NCBI GenBank assembly: GCA_905479995.1
Contig: CAJQON010000018.1
Location: forward strand, 62,001 to 126,000
Source: an uncultured Flavobacteriales bacterium
GTDB lineage: Bacteria > Bacteroidota > Bacteroidia > Flavobacteriales_E > Vicingaceae
Direction: 5' to 3'
DNA: 64,000 bases
In this document: positions 35,998-46,656 of the stretch, in pieces
How positions within the stretch are numbered: position 1 is the first letter of the stretch
Layout of the letters: every line of letters starts with the position of its first letter
The notes under the pieces: generated by a model
Told to the model about the DNA's origin: nothing
The model's input: the letters and a program-made list of their open reading frames with translations, nothing else
The model's database searches: none
Translations under genes and position numbers: made by a program

Positions 35998-37238
35998 AGA
36001 TCAGTTACCAAAATTTCAACTCTTCTGTTTAATGAAGATTCTTCTTCGTTCGCTGGATTTGGATATAACATAAACTTGCAGTTAAATCCTTTTACTTGCA
36101 TTCGTTGCGCGTTAATGCCGTTCTCTATTAAATAATTTTTTAACGCTTTTGCTCTGTTTACCGACAATAATTGGGTTTTGGCAACTCCTCCCGAACAACC
36201 GTTGGTATGGCCTTCTATAACAATAGTTAAGGTCTTATTCTTTTTCATTAACTTAAATAGCCTTTTTAAACTTGGGTAAGCTCCTTTAAGAAAAATGGCT
36301 TTGTCTCCATGAAAATTAATATTCTCTAATCGGTTTTTGTTTCCCTTTTTAAGGACATTTAGTACTAAATTAATAGGCTCGTCATTAAAGTCTTTTACAT
36401 CAGTGCTAGTGAATGATTGTTCGCTAAAAAAATGTTTTTCTGAATAGGCAGAGAGCACATATTTTTGCTTGGGTTTGGCCTCGTCAATAGGCACTTTCAT
36501 TTCAAATTCTCCGGTTTCCGCATCAGCTTTTGTTTCAACTAGCGTTTCACCTGTTCTTCCATCTTCCCATGAAACCACTACATTCTTTACAATTTCGTTC
36601 TTTTCATTTTTAATTATTCCCCTTATCGTTTTAGTTAAAAAGTAGTTAAAGTAGATCATTACACCTTTTCCCCCATCGTAAACATTGTCTATAGCCAAAT
36701 AATAGGTTTCTCCTTTTTTAACAACAATGTACTTACTGTATGCACTATTCTTTCCTGAAATATTATGTGTTTCTTTTGCGGTTATAGAAAGGCCGGTTAA
36801 CCCAAGGTTTTGAACGTTGCTTCTAGAAATATTAGTTCGTATTGGAGCCAGTTTTTTTGATTTAATTAACTCTTCGGTATTTTCTCCTTCGGCTTTAAAC
36901 AACAAAAAATCATAATCATCATCGCCAGAAAGAGGTCTAAGGGTAAAGTTTAAATTCCCGCTTTTCCCAGCTCTAAATTTTACCCAAACAATGTTGTGTT
37001 CTTTTTGAAAGTAATTTTTATCCTTACTTCTACCAGAAGCCACCTCAACAGCATCTCCAGCCCCAACAGGCGAACATTTTAAAGTAACTTTTTTTGTTGC
37101 ACCTACTTCTAATGAGTTGGCAATGTCACCTGCAGCAAGAATTTCTGGACAGGTAAAACTTTTAAATTCTGTGATAGTGAGTTGTGCCTTAATTCCTAAT
37201 GAAAAAAACATTAGTAATATTAAAGACAGTATTCTCAT
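35994..37238 (-). CDS. OmpA-family outer membrane/peptidoglycan-binding protein
   Basis: 414 residues from the ATG at 37238. A longer frame to 37277 would overlap purD and precede a normal signal peptide (RILSLILLMFFSLGIKAQ), so the inner ATG is chosen. Residues ~20-200 are a beta-rich domain with WVKFRAGKSGNLNFTLRP and YYLAIDNVYDGG, ~205-290 a carboxypeptidase-regulatory-like fold (IRGIIKNEKNEIVKNVVVSWEDG) and ~310-414 an OmpA C-terminal domain (EGHTNGCSGG, NRAKALKNYLIENGI, NRRVEILV) that binds peptidoglycan. Its ATG lies 20 bp after the purD stop, so the two are probably co-transcribed. Confidence 0.87.
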   Translation of the reverse strand: MRILSLILLMFFSLGIKAQLTITEFKSFTCPEILAAGDIANSLEVGATKKVTLKCSPVGAGDAVEVASGRSKDKNYFQKEHNIVWVKFRAGKSGNLNFTLRPLSGDDDYDFLLFKAEGENTEELIKSKKLAPIRTNISRSNVQNLGLTGLSITAKETHNISGKNSAYSKYIVVKKGETYYLAIDNVYDGGKGVMIYFNYFLTKTIRGIIKNEKNEIVKNVVVSWEDGRTGETLVETKADAETGEFEMKVPIDEAKPKQKYVLSAYSEKHFFSEQSFTSTDVKDFNDEPINLVLNVLKKGNKNRLENINFHGDKAIFLKGAYPSLKRLFKLMKKNKTLTIVIEGHTNGCSGGVAKTQLLSVNRAKALKNYLIENGINAQRMQVKGFNCKFMLYPNPANEEESSLNRRVEILVTDL

Positions 37239-37257
37239 TTGTGTTTTAAGGTTAGGT

Positions 37258-38529
37258 TTAAACCAAATCGAAACCAATATCAGTTCGGTAGTTTTTCTTT
37301 TCGAAGGTTATTTTTTCTGCGTTGGCAAAAGAATGACTCAGCGCTTCTTTAATGTCTGCTCCAAAAGAGGTTAATGCCAAAACTCTTCCTCCACTTGTTA
37401 TAACGTTACTTCCATCTTGTTTAGTGCCCGCATGAAAAGGAATGCTGTTTTCTATGGCTTCAAAACCTGTCATTATTTTTCCTTTTTCATAGCCTTCAGG
37501 ATAGCCTCCCGAAACGAGCATAACTGTAGTTGCAGTTCTTTCATCAACCTCAAATGTTTTTTCTCCAAGTGTTTGGTTGGCAACTCCTTCAAATAAATCC
37601 AACAAGTCCGATTTTATTCTTGGTATTACTACTTCCGTTTCTGGATCACCCATTCTTACATTGTATTCTACTACAGATGGGTTTCCATTGTCGTTCATTA
37701 AGCCAATAAATATAAACCCTTTGTAATCTATTCCATCCGCTTTAAGGCCAGCTATGGTTGGTTTTACTACTTGTTCTTCTACTTTATTGATAAATGCTTC
37801 ATCTGCAAAAGGTACAGGTGAAATTGCTCCCATTCCTCCAGTATTTAATCCAACATCTCCTTCGCCTATTCTTTTGTAATCTTTTGCCGATGGCAATATT
37901 TTATAGCTTTCTCCATCGGTTAAAACAAATACCGACAGTTCAATTCCATGTAAAAATTCTTCAATAACAACAGTAGCTGAAGCATTTCCAAATTTCCCAT
38001 TTGTCATATTAGCTAACTCTGTTTTAGCTTCTGCTAAGTCGTTTAAAATTAACACTCCTTTTCCTGCTGCTAAGCCATCTGCTTTTAAAACAAATGGAGG
38101 TTGAAGGGTTGCTAAAAATGCATACCCATCTTCTAAGTTATCAGCAGTAAAACTTTGATAAGCTGCTGTTGGAACGCCATGTTTTTGCATAAATTTTTTG
38201 GAGAATTCTTTACTTCCCTCTAATTCTGCTCCATCCTTTTTTGGACCAATAACACCAACATTTTTTAATAAATCGTCAGCTAAAAAGTAATCGTGTATGC
38301 CATTTACTAAAGGATCTTCTGGGCCTACTACAACCATTTCTATTTGGTTGTTTAATACAAAGTCTTTGATGGCCTCAAAGTCGTTTACGCCTATTTCAAC
38401 GTTGGTGCCTACTTGCGCGGTTCCAGCATTTCCTGGTGCAATAAACAGGTTGTCTAAGTTGCTACTTTGAGCGAGTTTCCATGCAAAAGCATGTTCTCTT
38501 CCTCCTGATCCTAATACTAATACATTCAT
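37258..38529 (-). CDS. purD: phosphoribosylamine--glycine ligase (GAR synthetase)
   Basis: 423 residues. Second step of purine synthesis: joins glycine to 5-phosphoribosylamine with ATP. ATP-grasp fold: N-terminal MNVLVLGSGGREHAFAW, GPEDPLVNG, FVLKADGLAAGKGV, the signature NTGGMGAISPVP, GFIFIGLM and YNVRMGDPETEVVIPRI. The C-terminal domain ends RTDIGFDLV. Full length. Other pur genes are not nearby. A TATTTTTG element lies 15 bases upstream of the ATG. Confidence 0.96.
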   Translation of the reverse strand: MNVLVLGSGGREHAFAWKLAQSSNLDNLFIAPGNAGTAQVGTNVEIGVNDFEAIKDFVLNNQIEMVVVGPEDPLVNGIHDYFLADDLLKNVGVIGPKKDGAELEGSKEFSKKFMQKHGVPTAAYQSFTADNLEDGYAFLATLQPPFVLKADGLAAGKGVLILNDLAEAKTELANMTNGKFGNASATVVIEEFLHGIELSVFVLTDGESYKILPSAKDYKRIGEGDVGLNTGGMGAISPVPFADEAFINKVEEQVVKPTIAGLKADGIDYKGFIFIGLMNDNGNPSVVEYNVRMGDPETEVVIPRIKSDLLDLFEGVANQTLGEKTFEVDERTATTVMLVSGGYPEGYEKGKIMTGFEAIENSIPFHAGTKQDGSNVITSGGRVLALTSFGADIKEALSHSFANAEKITFEKKNYRTDIGFDLV

Positions 38530-38544
38530 GGGTAAAAATTTTCA

Positions 38545-38552
38545 CAAAAATA
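38545..38552 (-). promoter_or_regulatory. -7 element for purD
   Basis: TATTTTTG on the minus strand, exact TAnnTTTG match, 15 bases before the ATG at 38529. No clear TTG at -33. Confidence 0.35.
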
Positions 38553-38625
38553 GAAAATCCCTACCGCATTGCAGTTATTAATTTGATTTTAAAATGGGTG
38601 ATTTTATAAATAAAGGTTGCTCTAT

Positions 38626-40407
38626 TTATACTTTAGAAAGTTCCGGTAATTGAATGTCTAATACTCTGCTTTGATACTCCTTTAATTCATTCAATGCAGT
38701 TTCAGAATTAGCAATAGCCTCATTAAATAAGCTTTGGTAATATTCTATTCCTCCTAATAAATTAGATTTAAAAGCATTTAACCTTTTTAAGGCTTTAGCA
38801 TTAACTTCTTCGGTAACCTCGCTCAATTCATTTTGAAAGTAGTCAATGTACATTCCTAGTTCTTTTACAAACATGTTAGGACGGTAAGTATCATTTAAAA
38901 TATTGGTTTTACCATAAATATGACCAACCATATCTTGTAAGCTAGAAATTTTTGAAAAGTAAGCCAAGTTTGGTCCAGGACAAACGGCAACACCTTCACC
39001 ATCTGGTCTAGTTACCAAGTCGTAAGCTTTGTAAGCAGTAATTACCAAGCCTGTACATAAACATGTTTTTTCGGTAATTTTATTGTAAGCTATTCTATAT
39101 TGTTCTTCCGGTAAATTTTTCTCATCTAGCTCCTGAATTTTAAGCTTTTGATATTTTTTAGAAGACAAGCAAATTGGCTGTTTGGTAAATTCAGTATTGT
39201 ATAATTTTAAGAATTCTCTCGGACAAGTACTTCCAGGTTTTCCTGACTTTGTTTCTTCATCTTTCAATAAATCCTTGGTATTTCCTCTTAAGGTATTAAA
39301 TGGCACTCCAATTGGAGATGTTCCACTTAAATAAAGGTCTTTTTCTTCCGCTTTAGAAAGTAAGTCTCTTGTTTCTGGATCTACATTTACTGCTTCGGGA
39401 ACCAATAAAAAAGGTGTAGCCCAACCTATTGAATCTACGCCATAATTGTTTAATAAAAACTGGTGTTCTTTAGCTGTTCCCACTCCACCCTGAACAGTAA
39501 TTTTCATTTCAAGTGGCTTAGTTGGAACTGGTTTGCTTAAATCTGTTAAGCTGTTTACCAAAACTGCATGAACATCATCAATCAATTCTTGTTTTAAATT
39601 TTTAAAGTCTTCTAAGATTGGGCCAAGTAAAATTCCATCGGTAGCAAAAGCATGTCCTCCGCAGTTCAAGCCAGATTCTATTCTGTATTCGCTTACCCAA
39701 ATTCCTTTTTTAGCTAAAAATTTTCCTTGTATTAAAGCAGAGCGATAATCACTTACTTTTAAAATAACTTGTTTGTCTAAATAGGCGTTATTGTCTGGAT
39801 AAAAATTATCGAAATGAGAAATGTAACTATAAAGCCTAGGGCTTAACCCTGCCGACAATACAATTCCTGAATTTAATTTACTGTTGGCATAACCTCTTAA
39901 ACCAGCATGAGCGTCATTATAAATGGTTGGCAACTCGTTCCCTTCCTTATCATAATGTTGCCTATCCAACTTGGTCATAATATTCACCTCAATTTCACCT
40001 GGAGCCATATTATGCTTTAATTCCTCTGGCAATAAATCTCCTTCTTTCAACTTTTCAAAAGCGGCTTTTAATGGAGAACTATCTGGCAATAAATCAAAGT
40101 ACTTGTATAAATCATTTCCTACCTTAAAAGGAAGTTGCTTTAATTTATCAAAGTTACTCTGAACAATATCATAAACTAAATCTAAATAAGCAGTAATTCT
40201 AACAGCTCTACAATCTTCAGCCTTTCTATCAATTTCGGTATATTCTAAATTTAATTCTTTAGAATAATATGCTCTAAGTCTTTCACACAGCAAGTCATCA
40301 CCAATAGACATAACAGATGTAACGCCTAAATGAGCAATCTTAATAGGCGAATCAACTGTAAAGCCAACTCCCATTACCGGAATGTGAAAACTGTGTGGAT
40401 TTGTCAT
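38626..40407 (-). CDS. 593-residue conserved-looking protein of unknown function
   Basis: Start chosen at the ATG at 40407 (MTNPHSFHIPVMGVGFT); a longer frame to 40437 adds only a hydrophobic decapeptide. No signal peptide. The start 'IPVMGVGFTVDSPIKIAHLGVTSVMSI' and glycine-rich segments (KITVQGGVGTAKEHQFL, GWATPFLLVPEAVN, LSGTSPIGVPF) look like the beta-alpha units of a flavin-type TIM barrel such as nitronate monooxygenase, but this is only a resemblance. Several cysteines sit in conserved-looking contexts: GLNCGGHAFATDG, GSTCPREF, QPICLSS, KTCLCTG and AVCPGPN, which could hold a metal or cluster. The C-terminal 100 residues look helical. Function unknown. Confidence 0.7.
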   Translation of the reverse strand: MTNPHSFHIPVMGVGFTVDSPIKIAHLGVTSVMSIGDDLLCERLRAYYSKELNLEYTEIDRKAEDCRAVRITAYLDLVYDIVQSNFDKLKQLPFKVGNDLYKYFDLLPDSSPLKAAFEKLKEGDLLPEELKHNMAPGEIEVNIMTKLDRQHYDKEGNELPTIYNDAHAGLRGYANSKLNSGIVLSAGLSPRLYSYISHFDNFYPDNNAYLDKQVILKVSDYRSALIQGKFLAKKGIWVSEYRIESGLNCGGHAFATDGILLGPILEDFKNLKQELIDDVHAVLVNSLTDLSKPVPTKPLEMKITVQGGVGTAKEHQFLLNNYGVDSIGWATPFLLVPEAVNVDPETRDLLSKAEEKDLYLSGTSPIGVPFNTLRGNTKDLLKDEETKSGKPGSTCPREFLKLYNTEFTKQPICLSSKKYQKLKIQELDEKNLPEEQYRIAYNKITEKTCLCTGLVITAYKAYDLVTRPDGEGVAVCPGPNLAYFSKISSLQDMVGHIYGKTNILNDTYRPNMFVKELGMYIDYFQNELSEVTEEVNAKALKRLNAFKSNLLGGIEYYQSLFNEAIANSETALNELKEYQSRVLDIQLPELSKV

Positions 40408-40529
40408 ACTTTTTACTAGCAGAAAATAAGTGTACAAATATAAGTAACTTAAAATAATAATTACCGTAAAGCAGAATATTTAATTGCGAAATTAATCGTT
40501 GATGGTAACGAAATATTAGTGTTTTTTTA

Positions 40530-40560
40530 TTGATAAATAGAAATAAAAACCGCTATTTTG
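40530..40560 (+). promoter_or_regulatory. putative promoter for the substrate-binding lipoprotein gene
   Basis: TTG at 40530-40532 and TATTTTG at 40554-40560, 21 bases apart; the -7 part is one base shorter than TAnnTTTG. The ATG follows 28 bases later. Confidence 0.35.
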
Positions 40561-40588
40561 CAACTTTCGTGTGAATATAAATACTACT

Positions 40589-42286
40589 ATGAATAAAACA
40601 TTACTAAGTCTCTCAATTGCCACTACTCTATTATTATCAGCTTGTGGTGGAAATAAAGAAAAAGATAACGCAACCTCTGAAAATACAAATGCAACTGTAG
40701 ACAATTGCTTGGATTTTTCTATGAGCGAAAGATATCAAACGTTAGACCCTATAAACATTACAGATGTGCCTTCGTTTCATGTGGCAAGTCAAATTTTTGA
40801 ACCACTGTTTCGTTTTGACGAAAAAAACCTATCGTTAAGACCACTTTTAGCAGAATCGTTTGAAGTAAGTGAGGACAACATTAACATTACAGTTTTATTA
40901 AAAAAAGGAGCATATTTCCATGACAATGCTTGTTTTGCTGGAGGAAAAGGACGAGAAATTAAGGCTAATGATGTTCTTTATACTTTTCAACGAATTTTAA
41001 ATGAGAAAAGCTCTTATGCCTATAGCTCTTTAAAAGATAAAATTGCTGGTTTTGAAAATGACAATCTTTCTGGTGTTACTGTGGCAGATGATTATACCGT
41101 AAAATTTACCTTGGTTAAACCTTCGGCAAGTTTTATGAGCATTTTAGCAACAATATCTACTTCTATTGTTTCGAAAGAAGCAATAGAGAGTAATGTATTT
41201 ATAGGTTCTGGCCCTTTTGTTTACAGCAAAACTGACGACACAGAAAAATCAATAAAACTTCAACGAAATAAAAACTATCATATGAAAGATAAAAAAGGTG
41301 TTCCTTTACCATATTTATCTTGTGTATCTTACCGTTATTTACAGCCTGGAGAAAAACAGTTGGACTTATTTATGGCCAATGAAATTGATATAATTGCTGG
41401 CCTCCCTTCAGAAGCAGTTAAAGAGATTGTTGAAAATAGAATTGCCGACTTCCAAAATAATCCTGTAAAATATGTTTTAGGAAGATATCCTGAAGCATCA
41501 ACAAACTATCTAAATTTAAACACAGCAAAAGCTCCTTTTGATAATATTAAAGTCCGCCAAGCAATTGCCCATGCAATTGATAAAGAAAAGATAGTTAACA
41601 ACATTTTAAATGGAGAAGCAGCTGATCCAGGAAACTATGGCATAGTTGCAACCTCTATAAATAAATATGATTATTCGTCTGTAATTGGTACTGAGCACAA
41701 TATTGATAAAGCTAAAGCCCTTTTAGCAGAAGCTGGCTACCCTGAAGGCAAGGGTTTCCCTTCTATTGAACTAATTTCTGGAAAAGGAAATACAAGTGTT
41801 AGAATTGCTTTGGAAATTCAAAAACAACTCTTGGCTCAATTAAATATTAATGTTGAAATTTCATCTTTATCACTTAAGGATAAAAATAAATCGAATTATC
41901 ATGCTGATTTTGACATGTCCATGAACGGCTGGTTGATTGAATTACCAGACCCTACTGGGTTTTTATCATTGTTTTATGGTAAAAACGTTCCTTCAGATAT
42001 AACAGCAAAATCTTACCCTAATACTTCACGATTTAAAAATAAAGAGTTCGACAAATTATATGAAGAGGCCTTAGGAACATTGAATCAGCAACAAAGATAT
42101 GAGCTATGTTTACAGGCTGATCAAATTGTAGCAACACAAGTGCCTTGTATTCCGCTTTGGTATCATGAAAATTATCATTTAATTCAATCTTCTGTTAAAG
42201 GCTACCAACCAAATGCATTAGACATTCAATATTTAACAAATGTTAAGTTGGTTACTGCTCCTTCAGTTGAAACGAAAGCGCATTAA
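40589..42286 (+). CDS. oligopeptide/nickel-type ABC substrate-binding lipoprotein (SBP family 5)
   Basis: 565 residues from the ATG at 40589 (a GTG at 40571 is less likely). Lipobox LLLSAC, lipidated at C19. Family 5 solute-binding features: TLDPINITDVPSFHVASQIFEPLF, LRPLLAESFEVSEDN, the signature region VADDYTVKFTLVKPSASFM, LNTAKAPFDNIKVRQAIAHAIDK and KALLAEAGYPEGKGFP. These bind oligopeptides or similar solutes outside the inner membrane and feed an ABC permease. No permease or ATPase gene is nearby, so the transporter is encoded elsewhere or the protein works alone. Confidence 0.9.
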   Translation: MNKTLLSLSIATTLLLSACGGNKEKDNATSENTNATVDNCLDFSMSERYQTLDPINITDVPSFHVASQIFEPLFRFDEKNLSLRPLLAESFEVSEDNINITVLLKKGAYFHDNACFAGGKGREIKANDVLYTFQRILNEKSSYAYSSLKDKIAGFENDNLSGVTVADDYTVKFTLVKPSASFMSILATISTSIVSKEAIESNVFIGSGPFVYSKTDDTEKSIKLQRNKNYHMKDKKGVPLPYLSCVSYRYLQPGEKQLDLFMANEIDIIAGLPSEAVKEIVENRIADFQNNPVKYVLGRYPEASTNYLNLNTAKAPFDNIKVRQAIAHAIDKEKIVNNILNGEAADPGNYGIVATSINKYDYSSVIGTEHNIDKAKALLAEAGYPEGKGFPSIELISGKGNTSVRIALEIQKQLLAQLNINVEISSLSLKDKNKSNYHADFDMSMNGWLIELPDPTGFLSLFYGKNVPSDITAKSYPNTSRFKNKEFDKLYEEALGTLNQQQRYELCLQADQIVATQVPCIPLWYHENYHLIQSSVKGYQPNALDIQYLTNVKLVTAPSVETKAH

Positions 42287-42403
42287 GCAACCCTTTAAAG
42301 AGCTGCATTTAGCTAAACCTTTTTATCGCTAATTAATCATTTCCTATTTAGAGATTATTAAACGATATTTGTACCTTTCAAAATTGAAGGAGCGTATAGG
42401 TAT

Positions 42404-44848
42404 ATGTGGATTAAATTTTCCAGATCAATATTAAGAAACAGAGTTGTCATTCTAATACTATTAGGATTAACTACTGTATTTATGGGTTACCAAACCCAGT
42501 TTGTAAATATGAGCTATCATTTGGCTCAGATGCTCCCTGAAACAGATAGTACCTTCATAGAATACCAAAGCTTTAAGAAAACTTTCGGAAAAGATGGTAA
42601 CATCATTGTTGTTGGAATTGATGATGAAAGTCTTTTCGAAATAGAAAACTTTAATGCGTGGTATGATCTTACCCAAAACATTAAAAACTTACAGGTAGAT
42701 TTTGTTAAAGACGGAAAAGATACCTTAGTTAATGGGATTACAGAAGCACTTTCTTTGGCAAATATGTATACGCTTAAACGCAACAAAGCCGAAAAACGTT
42801 TTGACTTTGAACAAATCATTGAAAACAAGCCCAGCAGTCAACTAGAACTTGATAGCCTAAAAGAGGTTTTAACGAGTCAAAATTTTTACAATGGATACTT
42901 GTTTAAAGATTCTTCATCTTCAACATTAATTGCGGTTACCATAGATCCTATGGTATTGGATTCGAAGTTTAGAGATATTCTTTTTGCAAAAATTGATAAG
43001 GAGGTTGCCGCGTTTCATGACAAAACAGGAATACCAGTGCACAAGTCTGGTTTGCCCTACATTAGAGCCAACTCTACCACTAAAGTAAAAAGAGAAATAC
43101 AAATTTTCCTTTTTCTATCCATCCTCATTACTTCGCTTATACTGTACTTGTTTTTTAGGTCCTTTAAAGCAACGCTTTACTCCATGATGGTGGTTTGTGT
43201 AGGGGTAGTTTGGTCTGTTGGTATTCAATCTATGTTTGGCTACGAAATAACAATTCTTACTGGCTTAATTCCTCCTTTAATGGTTGTTATCGGTATTCCT
43301 AACTGCGTTTTCTTGCTCAACAAATACCACTCAGAATACAAAATGCACGGCAATCAAATGAAAGCATTGAGCCGAGTAATTCAAAAAATTGGAAATGCCA
43401 TATTTTTAACCAACACGACAACAGCTCTTGGTTTTGCTACTTTTATTTTTACTAAAAGTGCTATTTTAATAGAATTCGGAGTGCTAGCTTCCATTGCTAT
43501 TTTCGTGGTTTTTATTCTTTCAATTCTTATTATTCCTATCGTGTTTAGTTTCTTGGCTCCACCAAAAGATAGGCATACCAAACACTTGGAAAATAAGTTA
43601 ATGGAAAAAATTGTAGGCTACCTTGAGTTTATTGTAAAATACAAAAGAAAGTATGTTTACATAGTTACTGCAATTGTTCTCGTTAGCAGTATTTATGGTA
43701 TTTCGCTAATAAGCACTACTGGTAACATGATAGATGATTTACCAAAAAATGATCCTATTGTAGAAGATTTAATCTTTTTTGAAAAAAGCTTTAACGGAGT
43801 AATGCCTTTTGAAGTAGTGATTGATACCAAGCAAAAAAATGGAATTTTTGCCAACAACGGAAAGACACTTTATAAAATTCAAAAACTACAAAAAGAACTT
43901 GATAAGTATAGTGAGTTTTCCAAACCCCTTTCTATTGTTGAAGCTATTAAATTTAGTTATCAAGCTTATAAAGGTGGAAAACCAAAGTATTACATCCTGC
44001 CTCCAGCAACAGAGCTAAAAAAGCTGAAAAAATATGTTCAGAATGATCAGCGGAAAAACAAATTTTCTTCTTTTATAGATCCTGAAAATCAAATTACAAG
44101 AATAAGCTTTCAAATTGCCGATGTTGGTACTAAAGAAATGGATGCTCTAATTAATGATATTCAACCAAAAATTGATTCTATTTTTTCTCCTAAAGACTAT
44201 AAAGTTACGTTAACAGGAACAAGCGTTACCTTTCTAAAAGGAACCAATTATTTGGTAGAAAACCTTTTAACTAGTCTTATTTTGGCCATTATATTAATTG
44301 CCTCGTTAATGTCTGTATTGTTTTCTTCTGTGCGAATGGTACTGGTATCTTTATTGCCTAACTTGTTGCCTCTAATTACTACAGCCGGACTTATGGGCTT
44401 TTTCGGTATTCCTATTAAACCTTCTACCATCTTAATTTTTAGTATAGCTTTTGGTATCTCGGTGGATGACACCATTCACTTTTTAGCAAAATATAGACAA
44501 GAATTAAAACACAGAAAATGGAACATTAAGGAGTCTGTTCATTTAGCACTTAAAGAAACTGGTGTAAGTATGATCTACACCTCTATTGTATTATTTTTTG
44601 GTTTTGGCGTTTTTACTGTTTCTAGCTTTGGAGGAACTGTTGCTCTAGGTATTTTAGTGTCAGTTACTTTGCTATTTGCTATGTTAGCCGATCTAGTTCT
44701 TTTACCTTCTTTATTGCTTTCTTTAGATAAGGCGCTAACGACTAAAGCCTTTAAAAGAGAACCTCTTATTCAACTACTAGATGAAGAGGAAGACATTAAT
44801 TTAGATGAGTTAGAAGTAAAACCAATAGAACATAAAGATTTAACTTAG
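42404..44848 (+). CDS. RND-superfamily (MMPL/patched-like) exporter
   Basis: 814 residues. Twelve predicted membrane helices in a duplicated 1+5 pattern: a helix near residue 12-30, a large periplasmic loop, five helices at ~225-390, a second single helix near 415 and a final group at ~625-790. [17 protein letters not shown] in the second half has the acidic pair typical of the RND proton relay, and [21 protein letters not shown] is the MMPL signature region. Single-gene exporters of this group move lipids or hydrophobic compounds. It is the first gene of a tight run with sugar-nucleotide and isoprenoid genes (4 bp to rfbA). Confidence 0.87.
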   Translation: MWIKFSRSILRNRVVILILLGLTTVFMGYQTQFVNMSYHLAQMLPETDSTFIEYQSFKKTFGKDGNIIVVGIDDESLFEIENFNAWYDLTQNIKNLQVDFVKDGKDTLVNGITEALSLANMYTLKRNKAEKRFDFEQIIENKPSSQLELDSLKEVLTSQNFYNGYLFKDSSSSTLIAVTIDPMVLDSKFRDILFAKIDKEVAAFHDKTGIPVHKSGLPYIRANSTTKVKREIQIFLFLSILITSLILYLFFRSFKATLYSMMVVCVGVVWSVGIQSMFGYEITILTGLIPPLMVVIGIPNCVFLLNKYHSEYKMHGNQMKALSRVIQKIGNAIFLTNTTTALGFATFIFTKSAILIEFGVLASIAIFVVFILSILIIPIVFSFLAPPKDRHTKHLENKLMEKIVGYLEFIVKYKRKYVYIVTAIVLVSSIYGISLISTTGNMIDDLPKNDPIVEDLIFFEKSFNGVMPFEVVIDTKQKNGIFANNGKTLYKIQKLQKELDKYSEFSKPLSIVEAIKFSYQAYKGGKPKYYILPPATELKKLKKYVQNDQRKNKFSSFIDPENQITRISFQIADVGTKEMDALINDIQPKIDSIFSPKDYKVTLTGTSVTFLKGTNYLVENLLTSLILAIILIASLMSVLFSSVRMVLVSLLPNLLPLITTAGLMGFFGIPIKPSTILIFSIAFGISVDDTIHFLAKYRQELKHRKWNIKESVHLALKETGVSMIYTSIVLFFGFGVFTVSSFGGTVALGILVSVTLLFAMLADLVLLPSLLLSLDKALTTKAFKREPLIQLLDEEEDINLDELEVKPIEHKDLT

Positions 44849-44852
44849 TATT

Positions 44853-45716
44853 ATGAAAGGAATAGTATTAGCCGGAGGATCTGGTACCCGTTTGCACCCA
44901 CTAACACTTGCTGTTAGTAAACAGCTTATGCCTATATATGATAAGCCTATGATTTACTATCCTATTTCTGTATTAATGAAAGCAGGAATTCGTGAAATAT
45001 TAATTATAACCACTCCAAACGATCATACTAGTTTTAAAATGTTGTTAGGAGATGGTTCTCAATTTGGTTGTAACTTTGAATATGTTATCCAAGAAGTGCC
45101 AAACGGCCTTGCTCAAGCATTTGTTTTGGGAGAAAAGTTTATTGGTAACGAAAAAGTAGCATTAATTTTAGGAGACAACATTTTTTACGGAACTGGCCTA
45201 GATGATCTGCTTGTAGAAAAAACCAAATTAGATGGTGGTGTTGTTTTCGCCTACCATGTGTCTGATCCTGAAAGATATGGTGTTGTTGAATTTGATGAAA
45301 ACCAAAAAGCCATTTCTATTGAAGAAAAACCCGATAACCCAAAATCTAATTTTGCAGTTCCTGGTCTTTATTTTTACAACAACGATGTAGTTGAAATTGC
45401 AAAAAACCTATCTCCAAGTAGTCGTGGTGAATATGAAATTACTGATATTAATAAAATTTACTTAGAGAAAGGATTGCTTGATGTTGGTATACTGGATAGA
45501 GGAACAGCCTGGTTAGATACTGGGACGCACACCTCGTTAATGCAGGCAGGACAATATGTGCAAGTAATTGAAGAAAGACAAGGGTTAAAGATTGGTTGTT
45601 TAGAAGAAATCGCTTACCGAAAAGGATTTATAGATAAAGTGCAACTTAAAGCATTGGCAAAACCACTATTAAAGAGTGGTTATGGAAACTATTTAATGGC
45701 TATAATAAATGAATAA
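44853..45716 (+). CDS. rfbA: glucose-1-phosphate thymidylyltransferase
   Basis: 287 residues. Makes dTDP-glucose from glucose-1-phosphate and dTTP, the entry to dTDP-L-rhamnose and other deoxysugars. The nucleotidyltransferase motif is [16 protein letters not shown] with [24 protein letters not shown], the [10 protein letters not shown] loop and [11 protein letters not shown] are all typical of RmlA. Full length. No rfbB, C or D lies next to it; the following gene is a different type of epimerase/dehydratase, overlapping by eight bases. Confidence 0.92.
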   Translation: MKGIVLAGGSGTRLHPLTLAVSKQLMPIYDKPMIYYPISVLMKAGIREILIITTPNDHTSFKMLLGDGSQFGCNFEYVIQEVPNGLAQAFVLGEKFIGNEKVALILGDNIFYGTGLDDLLVEKTKLDGGVVFAYHVSDPERYGVVEFDENQKAISIEEKPDNPKSNFAVPGLYFYNNDVVEIAKNLSPSSRGEYEITDINKIYLEKGLLDVGILDRGTAWLDTGTHTSLMQAGQYVQVIEERQGLKIGCLEEIAYRKGFIDKVQLKALAKPLLKSGYGNYLMAIINE

Positions 45717-46656
45717 AAAAACGAATATATTGGTTACTGGCGGAGCTGGTTTTGTGGGAAGTGCATTGGTTGAGGCTTTAATTGAAGACCCTAATAATTA
45801 TGTGGTAGTGGTTGACAATTTGCAAACAGGAGCAAAAGAAAAGCTTCCTGAAGCACCTAACAACAACTTAAAATTTATTCAGTGTAACGTTAACAACGTA
45901 GGAGAAATTACAAGTGTATTTCATACTTTTTCATTTAGCTACGTTTTTCATTATGCGGCTTTGGTTGGGGTTCAACGAACACTTCAACATCCCGTTAGTG
46001 TTTTAGACGATATTACTGGAATTAAAAACATATTAAACCTCTCAAAAAATACTGGTGTAAAACGAATAATGTATGCTTCATCATCTGAAGTATATGGTGA
46101 GCCTGTAGAGTATCCTCAAAATGAAGACACCACTCCGCTAAATTCTAGATTGCCTTACGCAATTGTGAAAAATGTAGGTGAAGCTTTTTTAAAGTCTTAC
46201 CAACAAGAGTATGGTTTAGACTTTACCGTTTATCGATTTTTTAATACGTATGGTCCTAAGCAAAGTAAAGATTTTGTTATTTCTAAATTTATTAATGCAG
46301 CACTTAACAATAAAGACATTACAATTTATGGTGATGGTAAACAAACAAGAACTTTTTGCTTTGTAAAAAACAATGTTGAAGCCTGTATAAATGCTGCATT
46401 TTCAGAAAAACACATCAACGAAACTATAAACATTGGAAATGATTTAGAAACAACCGTTCTAGAGTTGGCCAATCTCATTATTGAGTTAACCAATTCTTCT
46501 TCAAGTATAGTTCATTTACCACCATTACCGGAAGGTGATATGACAAGAAGACGTCCAGACATTACAAAAATGAAGCAATTATTATCTTCTCCAACTTTAA
46601 CCTTAGAAGAAGGGCTTAAGCGTGTTTTAGAAGATACTTCATACATTTTAGCTTAA
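45709..46656 (+). CDS. NAD-dependent epimerase/dehydratase (extended SDR)
   Basis: 315 residues. Rossmann motif [12 protein letters not shown] at 9-20, then the SDR active site: SSS at 124-126 ([12 protein letters not shown]) and Y150/K154 in [19 protein letters not shown] and [15 protein letters not shown] are typical of the sugar-nucleotide epimerase/UDP-glucuronate decarboxylase group. It likely acts on a nucleotide sugar; the exact substrate cannot be fixed by sequence. Overlaps rfbA at its start and polyprenyl synthase at its end, so it is part of the same operon. Confidence 0.88.
   Translation: MNKKTNILVTGGAGFVGSALVEALIEDPNNYVVVVDNLQTGAKEKLPEAPNNNLKFIQCNVNNVGEITSVFHTFSFSYVFHYAALVGVQRTLQHPVSVLDDITGIKNILNLSKNTGVKRIMYASSSEVYGEPVEYPQNEDTTPLNSRLPYAIVKNVGEAFLKSYQQEYGLDFTVYRFFNTYGPKQSKDFVISKFINAALNNKDITIYGDGKQTRTFCFVKNNVEACINAAFSEKHINETINIGNDLETTVLELANLIIELTNSSSSIVHLPPLPEGDMTRRRPDITKMKQLLSSPTLTLEEGLKRVLEDTSYILA

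Noticed and set aside
37239-37277. Extended start of the OmpA-family gene
   Set aside because: It would overlap purD and place 13 residues before a normal signal peptide.
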